Positions 56,667 to 64,000 of a DNA stretch of 64,000 bases are shown piece after piece. The DNA lies in assembly GCA_963556495.2 (NCBI GenBank), contig OY747712.1, positions 54,079,069 to 54,143,068 of the forward strand. Direction: 5' to 3'. Numbering within the stretch: the stretch's first letter is position 1; each line of letters begins with the position of its first letter. The notes beneath the pieces are model-generated. The model did no database searches. It worked only from the letters and a program-made list of their open reading frames with translations, and was not told where the DNA came from. The translations under genes and the position numbers were made by a program. Source of the DNA: Valencia hispanica (taxonomy: Eukaryota; Chordata; Actinopteri; Cyprinodontiformes; Valenciidae).

Positions 56667-57644
56667 ATACAAAGCCCTTAATAATCAAGCTCCATCATAC
56701 ATCAGAGATCAGATTGTTCCATATGTTCCCAACAGACCACTTCGCTCTCAGACTGCAGGTTTACTTGTAGTTCCTAGGATTTCTAAAAGTAGAATGGGAG
56801 GCAGATATTTTAGTTATCAGGCTCCTCTCCTGTGGAACCAGCTCCCAGCTTTAGTCCGTGAGGCAGACACTCTGTTTACTTTTAAGGCCAGGCTTAAAAC
56901 TTTCCTTTTTGATAAAGCTTATAGTTAGAGTGGCTTAGGTCATCCTGAGCTATCTCTTTAGTTATGCTGCTATACGCTTAGACTGCTGGAGGACAGACTT
57001 ACCACTTTTCTTCACTCAGCTACTTCCTTTTCTCCTACGACTCTCCAGTTGTATTACAGTATATTCTGTTATTTCGACTGTTAACTTTGTGTTCTCTCAG
57101 TGTTTTTCTCTCCATAGAAGATATACCTGGTCTGGTATCCTGCTTGGCTGCAATACCCTGTTGGACGGGGTGCATCGACTGGGATGGTGCTCCCAATGGC
57201 TGAACATCCACTGTGTCCTGTTATCAACTTTTTACTTTCCGTAACATAGAGCAGAGACACAGAAGGAACAGAAGATCTGATATAGGAGTACTTTCTGTCT
57301 TCTCAAACCCCCAGACGGTCGTGGCAGATGGCCGCTCCTACTGAGCCTGGTTCTGTTGGAGGTTTCTTCCTGTTAAAGGGGAGTTTTTCCTCTCCAACGT
57401 CTCTACATGCTTGATCAGTATTAGGGATTGCTGAAGGATTGCTGTGGTTGGAAAGTCTGCCTAACCTCACTCCAATGACTGACGCGATCTGCTGGGATTC
57501 CTTAAATGGGAAACTTTTAACTGATTGGAATGTTTGCGTAAATGTATTGAAATGACTTCTTGTTAAGTGCCTTGAGATGACATCTGTTGTGAATTGGCGC
57601 TATATAAATAAACTGAAGTGAAATTGAATTGAATTGAACTACAC

Positions 57645-60600
57645 CACTGACCTCTGTCTGCCCGCTCCATCACTCCAGCACTCATGTAGGGCCTTTGGGT
57701 GTAGGCATGTCACTGGCGTGCAGGGATGGATTTCCATCTCCTCTACCCCGTGGCTGCCTGGGTCCCAATTTTACTGTACAACTTAGACACTCTCACTTAT
57801 AATACATTCTCATGAGACCCACATGTAGGGACTTTGGGGTGGGCAGACTTTTCGGCATCCAGAGGAGCTGTTCAATTAGCTTCACCTCTGGTGCCGGTGC
57901 CAACCGTTAAACTGCATATAGACACTGAGGGCTTGGGGTGGGGGGATGTTTGGCTGTCCCCCCCCCCGTTTTAAATGCACATTATAACAATGCGCATCAA
58001 CACCATATTTGAGCGGGAGGAGGGAGGCTAGGGGTCTTTTCACACCTTCTGGGGTTGGGGTCCGTCTGTCTCCAAGCAGACAGGTGACCACCTCCTGGGT
58101 CCAGGGGCTGGTTGCTCTGCTGGGGTATCAGTACCTGGAGCTGGGAGTATAGAGTGTGTATGGGGGAGTATGAGAGGGTGTACAGTGTCCTTTCTTGTGT
58201 GTCTTGGTATGCAAGTGAGAAAGTATGTGAAAGAGGGAAGGAACGCATGACTGGGTCTGTGTGTTCCTGTGTATCCGTCAGGTTGGGTCTTGGGCTGCCT
58301 TCTGACCTGGTGCATTTCAGGCCCCCCACCAAATGAGGGGCCTATTTCCCCTCAATCACTCCCTCCCATGATGCCTCTGCCCACGGGTGTGTTGGTGGCT
58401 CTCGGTGTCCGGGGCATGCCGGTTCATCCCTGGTGTCTGCCTGGCTGGGCCAGAGTGGACCAGGGTGTCAGTCGGCTGCTGTGCTGTGGCGCCTCTTTTG
58501 GAGGACCAGGTTTGGGCATTGGTTGGTTGTAGCTGTCGGGTGGCTTGGCGGGGGTCGGGTCCGGCGACTCCACTTAGTGTCCTGTGCTGTATGTTTTGGT
58601 CAGTTCATTGGTGGGTTTGGTTGACCTTGGTTGAATGCTTGGTCTTGGTGCTCTGCAGTGTGCGGGAGTGAGATTCCGGAGCTTGTTGAGCTCGGTGTCC
58701 GGGTGCAGGCTGGTCTTGGCCTGGAAATGGCGACTGTCTGCTGGGGCTATTGGTGTGGTGTGGTGTGGCCATTGGGATGTTGGCTGTGGGAATTGGCCTG
58801 GGGTGGGGGTGGCACATGTAGGAGATTGGCTGGCCATGGCCCCTGTGGCCTGGCGGCAAGTCCCTGGTCGGGTCCCTGCAGGGGGTGGGGTGCCCTTGGG
58901 CCCCAGGCCTCATGGCTGGATCCACCCTGGCGTAGCCGGTTGCCAGCAGAGCATGTGGGCCCATCGCTACGGCCCCCCAGGCACCTGCATTGTAGCTGCT
59001 GGATGTTCCCCTGTGGATATCCTCTGCTCCTCTCTTGGGGGTGCGGTCAGCCCTGCGTTGGTCTGTCTAGGGCTCCTGTGCTAGGTTCCTTTGGATGTCT
59101 ATGGCTCCGATCTCCTTCATGTCTACGTTGATTCCTGGGAGGCAGATCGATGGGTCCTCACACCAGCTATTGAACACTCATATGGAGAAACCTTATATGC
59201 ACCATCATGCTCATACACACACACACACAGGTGTAGGGGGTGTTTACAGATATATTCTTGGGCATAGGTTACCGTTACTAAATCTAGTAATAATAGGCAC
59301 CATGAGCTTTTCAGTGACGTGTTAGTGTACTTATATATCTATTTGTGTCAGGTAGTGCTGTGTGTGGAGCATGGACCCAAATGCAGAAGCTGAGGAAAAG
59401 TGTAAGGATGTTTATTGGAGTGTGCTGCTGCTGGTGGACTGGAACTGGCTCTGGGACTGCAACTGGCTCTGGGACTGACTCACTGGTAGGAATAGACAGG
59501 CTGACTGGAGGAGCTGGTTTCAACAGGCTGACTGGCTCAGGAGGAGTGGGCGGAGCTGGTGCGCAGATCGCTGCAGGGAGGACCGGAGGCGAGTGGAAAG
59601 CTCGCACCTCCACCCCAGAAGCGGCCCTGCCTCGACGGCGCAGTTGACTGCGGTGAGGCGGTGGGAAGGACTCATGTCATCGGGGTCCGGTGCCGGGAGC
59701 ACAGTAGGCCAGCCTGGTGCCGGCAAAAGCAACCTGCTGCTCCCAGTACTCCTCAGGACTGAATATTCCACGGATAGGCAGCGCGGATTTAGAGCGGATG
59801 GTGGAATATGGAATGATGTAGGTGGACTGGTGTTGATCAGCTTGCTCCTCCTCGTCCTCCATCTCGGACCAGTCTGAGAGGGGCTCAAAGAGCGGAGTGA
59901 GGGAAAGACCGGTGCGGGCTGGCTCGGCTGGAAAATCCCCTGCGCCGGCTGTTGGAGGAGCGGATCGCCTTACACCCCACATCCACTCCCTAGCTGCCTG
60001 GTGTGTCCTCTCTGCTTCAGCAGTCAGATCAGCTCTGGTGGGCTGAGGATCGAGCAGAGCAGAGGCAGAAGCTGGCAGAGTGTCTCAATCTCTGCCAGAC
60101 ACATCCAGGGAGGAGTGACGGCAGAGGCCGCACGCATCCGCTCCCAAAGGAGCTGGATGAGGAGATCCGCCGGTGGACAGCCTGCTGGAGGGGTATATTA
60201 TCTCCCAATGACATCTGCTCCCTAGCCGCCTGGCATGTCCTCTCTACGTCCACCCTCAGATCCGCATAATCCCACGGGTCTCATTTTGCATTGTTTGATT
60301 TGTTTTGTTGTTGTTTTTTCCCTCTCCCTGCTATCGTGCGGGTGTGGAGGGGGACTGGGATGTTTTCTGGTGTTTTCTTGTTTTCCCTTCCTTTCTTGTA
60401 TCTTCAGCATACCCTCTCCCTCTTAACCTTTTGTCTTATCTCTCTTGATCTTCTTTCTTTCCTCCCTTTTATTTTCCATCTCTGTGTCCCTAGCGCATCA
60501 GGGAAAAATACTCACAGCAATTTCTAAAAAAAGATTTCTTACACATATATATCAAGCGGAGTACTTTTGAAAAAGCTGTAGTACACCACTTGTGATAGTA

Positions 60601-60690
60601 AATCTGTCGAGCTTTTACTTGGTACTCAGACACCAATTCTGACCTCCACACTGCCAGACAGGACACGTAAAAAAAGAAAAAAAAGAAAGA
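57645..60690 (+). mobile_element. GC-rich poly(A) family copy, diverged, 5'-truncated, with insertion
   Basis: Follows the full copy (18045-20497) from its position at about 18465 ('cccgctccatcact') to the end. Shared phrases include 'gggactttggggtgggca', 'ttcggcatccagagg', 'ctggatgttcccctg', 'tatggagaaaccttatat' and 'tcaagcggagtactttt', then 'acacgtaaaaaaagaaaaa'. Sequence at 59346-60283 has no counterpart in the full copy and is an insertion. Long ORFs on both strands again reflect GC content. Confidence 0.8.
59346..60283 (-). mobile_element. Unclassified retroelement insertion in the poly(A) family copy
   Basis: It starts 'tgtcaggtagtgctgtg' with 'catggacccaaatgcag', paired with the element at 10868. 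Minus-strand frames 59677-59982 (FEPLSDWSEMEDEEEQAD, EEYWEQQVAFAGTRL) and 60029-60253 are moderately long but lack a recognised gag or pol motif. On the minus strand an AATAAA lies about 70 bases before the 'cctgaca' end. It could be a gag-like plus LTR remnant or the 3' end of another retroposon. Confidence 0.45.
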
Positions 60691-60744
60691 CTTGTTGGTC
60701 CATAACTTTCACTAAAACTATGTGAATTTTAATTGAAACAAGTT

Positions 60745-61840
60745 TTAAAGGCATACTCCGCAACTTTTACACCTTAATATAATGTTTTTTTTCAAAAGTT
60801 ATGGTGAAATTGTATCATCTATTATGTTTATTTCAGTTATCACCACCTTACAGGGGGTCCTTGGCTTTTTTCTGCACTATAGAACTTTTGAACGGCGACC
60901 CGCCGCCGGAAGTACCGACTGAGTTCTGCTTTACGGCAGAGTCATACAGCCTCACTGTTTAGACTGTAGAGATAGCTGATCCACCAAAGAGACCGAGAAA
61001 TCCCATATCAGAAGAAGCTAGAAAAAGAAAAAGAGAACGTGATAGAGAGAGCAAAGACCAGAGTAAATATTGGGCCGTTTTTTCCTCGTTAGAGAGTTCT
61101 TTTGGAAAGAACATCATGTACTATGGACGCCGAGTTAGCCGTGCTGCTAATGGATAGGTAAGTGATCAATGATTTCATCGGGGTGATAGTGTTTGGCCTG
61201 GCATGATGTTGTTATACAGTGTTGAGAAAGCTATTTATTCAATGTGTGGAGGTGGATGAACATAGTTTGCAAGGTATGCATTACATTACACTAGTACATT
61301 ACACTAGTAATGTGAATTACACAACCGAGTCGATCTCTGTTAGCCATCTAGAGGCTAATGTGATGCTAACGTGTAAGACTCGGTCCTGTAGATAAAGCTG
61401 CAAACTCCGGCGTAGTCGCTGTATTTCAGTATATAAGTCAAACTTTTTTCTTTTGGTTTTGTCAAGGTAGTGATTTATATATTTTTTGTTAGATTCTTTC
61501 CTAAAAACACCTAAAGATGTAGGCTGATTCTAGTGTCGGCAGGTGTTTGCTATGTGGCACTCTGTATCTAATCTCACTGTTTTTCCACTTACCCCGACCT
61601 CCCCCACAAACTGAATACCTAGCTGTGAGGTCTTTACTCTAAATTATCCTGATTGTTACAGTTGAATTGCGAACTGAAACGGCACTTTGTTGTTTGGGCA
61701 AGCAATTTGGAAAGCAGGCACTGAAACATGCCTCTTATGAGCAACAGAGAGATTTGATTTTACGACAGTGATGTTGCGTGGCAAGCCTGAAGAGGGCAAC
61801 AGAGAGCAAATATCTTGAAAGTTGCGGAGTATGGCTTTAA
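60745..61840. mobile_element. TTAA-type TIR element of about 1.1 kb
   Basis: The left end 'ttaaaggcatactccgcaac' is mirrored by 'gttgcggagtatggctttaa' at the right end. There is no transposase. At about 61015-61090 the plus strand encodes ARKRKRERDRE and then, one base out of frame, AKTRVNIGPFFPR, a basic motif that I recall from repetitive fish proteins. It may be a captured exon or a remnant of the parent element. Confidence 0.75.
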
Positions 61841-63289
61841 TAATCAGTATGTAAAGTAAAGATTAAATGTGATCATTATCTTCAATGCACAGCAGAAATA
61901 TAATTTTACTTACCGAAGAAAATGGAGCAAATGGAGACTTCTTGGACGGTCTGTTATTGCGATCAATACCATAGCAAACCATCTTTGTCCAAGAAGTGCA
62001 TGATTAACATCCGAACACGAATAAACATTGCAGACGCAACTGATGGTCAAGTTCAGAGAAACGAAATAGCATAGACTGTTAACTTGAGGCCGAGGCTGAA
62101 TGCCTTCCCTGGAGCAAGCTGGGGGAGCAAGCTGCTAGCCACCAGCACTGACGGCTCTTTGGAGACCTGTCAATCAAAAGGAGCCCTTATTATTCGTAAT
62201 TTCAAGCTTAAATTACATCTAAATGGATGAGTTATAAAGATAAAAATAAATCACCACACTTTAGAGTTGTCATGACGTTAAACTTGACCTATTAAACCTA
62301 AAATGGTTTTTTGAATTTGGCTGTAAACATGTTTATTTCTGCTGTGAAGTTGGCATTTTTAACATGAGAGTCAATGGGCACTTGCTCCTTTCTGGAGCCA
62401 GCTCCTAGTGGATGAGGGGGGAACTGCAATTTTTGTCACTTCCACATTGGCCTCACATTTGGCCGGCGGAGTGTGCCCCTTGGTTATAACGTGGGGTGAG
62501 GAGGAACGTTCAGGTAAAACATTTGACACCTTGGATGGATGGATGGATGGCTTAATTAAGTAACATCAACATTTTTTGAGACACCACTCACTCCCAGTAG
62601 AACAGCTGGGAAGGTTATATAGCAATGAAGACATAAACAGAACTGTAATGACAGCCCTTGTTACATTTTATGTAAACACCTTACTAAATCTTACTATTTC
62701 CGACTCTTTGAGAGTGTTGTGTTTGTGTGCTGGCTTATGGTTTGCATTATGATTGTCTTGCTTCAGCTTTTAGAAGGAGATGTCCACCTCCACACTGTAA
62801 GACTTAAATGATTTGCTTCTTGTAAGAAAGCCCTGTTGGTGTTGTTGCTCAGCAACACACGTCCAAGTGGATGGGGCTTCTGAATGAGCACAGGAGCAGA
62901 GTCTCTAAACTACCAGTGCATGTTCAGAAATAGGTTCTTCACATTTAACTAAATTATTAGATCTGACCAGACCTTCATCTGAACTTTTGTTGAGAAATGC
63001 TGAAAGGGCTTTTTTTTCACTGTTAATACAACACAGTAAAATTACTTTACTTTATTTAACTTGAGAGACTATGTCAACACTATGGACATTACATTTTCAT
63101 CATATCTGCAGGTAGGAGTAATACTAGTACTTAGTAGATGGGCTGTTCTATTTGCATGACTCAGCCAAAAACCTCTGACATTATACTGTTCCTTTGTGTG
63201 ATAACGCAATATAGACATGTATTTTAACAGATTTAATGTTTTCCTGTAAAGTCTGAAAAAGTATGGGGATTGCATTTAGCATTTATTTA
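61841..63289. other. Spacer with one probable dispersed repeat
   Basis: No gene supported. 62290-62495 has 'gctgtaaacatgtttatttc' and 'agtcaatgggcacttgctcc', phrases I associate with a common fish repeat. A short (GGAT)n run lies at about 62533. The rest is plain AT-rich sequence. Confidence 0.45.
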
Positions 63290-63742
63290 GTCATTTCAAT
63301 ACAATCATACAAACATTCCAGTTCGTTTAAAGTTTTAGTTAGTTACCTATTTAAGGAATCCCAGCAGATGTATCTTTGTATCATTGACTTGAGGTTGCGT
63401 CTCGTTGATGCAGACTCCAACCACAGCAATCCATCATACTGAGCAAGCATGTAGCGACAGTGGAGAGCAAAAAATCTCCTTTAACAGGAAGAAATCTCCA
63501 GCAGAACCAGAACCAGAAGCTGGCTCAGTACAAGTGGGCATCTTCCACCACCGTCTGGGGGTTTGAGAAAACAGAGCAGAAACACACAAAGAACAGAAGA
63601 TCTGATATAAGAGCACTTTCTATGTTAAAGAAGTAACAAATTGATTAAAGGACACGGGGGATGTTCATTTACTGGGAGCATCATCCCAGTCGATGCCCCC
63701 CGTCCAACAGGGCATTGTAGGTAAGCAGGATACCAGACCAGG
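63290..63742 (-). mobile_element. L2 3' UTR fragment
   Basis: Contains 'ccagcagatg', 'actgagcaagcatgtagcga', 'aacaggaagaaatctcc' and 'ccccccgtccaacagggc' of the L2 3' UTR in reverse orientation, without the terminal tail. It ends at 'gataccagaccagg', where another element begins. Confidence 0.8.
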
Positions 63743-64000
63743 GGCCTGTACCATGAAGGTGGCTCAACAAACTCGGGGTTACAGGATTGGTTTTGAATCG
63801 ACAAAACCAAACCGATGCAATCAGGCTTAATTGGTACCATGACGCAGGTTATCAACTTTCTCTGTCAACTCAGGCTTTGATCCTTAAGCTATGATTAATC
63901 CACACGCGCGTGCACATAAAAGAGTGACGACGACACTGAACAACCAATCGCGTTCGATATGGATAGAGCGAGAGCTAGCTACTTTTCAACGGAGGAGCAA
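63741..64000 (+). mobile_element. Start of a PIF/Harbinger-like element, runs off the window
   Basis: It begins 'ggcctgtaccatgaagg', an end type that I associate with fish Harbinger transposons, and is followed within 220 bases by an ORF start. Only one end is visible, so the TIR and target duplication cannot be checked. Confidence 0.5.
63959..64000 (+). CDS. Start of a Myb/SANT-like ORF, truncated by window end
   Basis: Fourteen codons from ATG, MDRARASYFSTEEQ, remain open to the end of the window. The pattern of aromatic and acidic residues (SYFSTEEQ) resembles the first helix of the Myb/SANT-like DNA-binding protein that Harbinger elements carry beside their transposase. The position, about 220 bases inside a Harbinger-type end, fits. 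The length is too short for certainty. Confidence 0.45.
   Translation, partial: MDRARASYFSTEEQ

Larger units (their letters stand above)
55368..56928 (+). pseudogene. C-terminal RT of parent L2, split by hAT
   Basis: 55368-55734 encodes VIFDQDLTFKSHFKQVSRIS, DYCNSLLSGSPQNAIKSLQ and HWLPVKSRIEFKILLLTYKA. After the hAT element, 56675-56928 continues with ALNNQAPSYIRD-like codons (partly shifted), an RALRSQTAGL-type stretch and the end TLFTFKARLKTFLFDKAYS just before a TAG at about 56926. The YADD box is on the other side of copy X. Confidence 0.88.
55341..57638 (+). mobile_element. Parent L2, 3' segment, with hAT element inside
   Basis: It resumes the parent RT at 'aactgattagtcaatcactt' and runs through thumb and C-terminal coding to the 3' UTR and the tail ('gaattggcgctatataaata', then TTGAA-type units) ending near 57638. 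About 25 bases are missing near 55370 compared with the other copies. The 932-bp hAT element at 55735-56666 interrupts it. Confidence 0.92.

Overview
The window looks like a teleost fish chromosome segment that is almost entirely transposable elements. The evidence is the repeat types themselves: many L2-type LINE 3' ends with a tail of the form 'ggcgctatataaataaac' plus (TTGAA)n, Rex1/Babar reverse transcriptase, a DD34E Tc1 transposase, a hAT element with a CAGTGGCGGCTGG inverted repeat, tRNA-derived SINEs ending in (GGATG)n, and a Harbinger-type end with a Myb/SANT-like ORF start. I could not support any host protein-coding exon, rRNA gene or functional tRNA gene. Family names come from recognition of motifs and ends, not from a database search.

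Layout. 1-7.2 kb holds L2 fragments (one about 2.5 kb long with a broken RT) and a small DNA transposon with another nested inside it. 7.2-9.4 kb is a Tc1 element split by an L2 3' end. 9.5-17 kb holds truncated LINEs, an L2-derived palindrome, a tRNA-derived SINE with 14-bp target duplications nested in a TIR element, and one non-repetitive stretch near 17 kb that could be a conserved non-coding element. 17.6 kb is a patterned AT microsatellite. 18.0-20.5 kb is a GC-rich, poly(A)-tailed unit bounded by an 11-bp target duplication. It has no recognisable protein, and two more copies lie at 31.5 and 57.6 kb. 20.5-21.8 kb holds two SINEs, one split by a LINE tail. 22.4-26.8 kb is a nearly complete L2 (ORF1 with an SGNH esterase domain, APE endonuclease, RT). 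28-36.5 kb holds a degenerate LINE, a degenerate Tc1, short L2 pieces and a second LINE family with its own ORF1, EN and RT remnants.

The most informative region is 36.5-57.6 kb. It is one plus-strand L2 element cut apart by four later insertions: a 4.7-kb minus-strand L2 (A), a 5'-truncated Rex1, a 0.58-kb minus-strand L2 3' end (X) and a 932-bp hAT element with perfect 8-bp target duplications. The block between A and X was then duplicated in tandem, giving 8.72-kb units with only scattered differences. The L2 copy at the junction (46043-50776) carries X-type diagnostic bases up to about 46467 and A-type sequence after the end of X. This places an unequal exchange between A and X within about 150 bp.

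57.6-60.7 kb is the third copy of the poly(A) family, carrying an internal insertion. 60.7-61.8 kb is a TTAA-type TIR element, 61.8-63.3 kb is mostly plain sequence with one repeat, and the right edge is an L2 fragment followed by the start of a Harbinger-like element. Every RT, EN and transposase seen here is broken by stops, frameshifts, deletions or insertions, so no element in the window appears able to move by itself.
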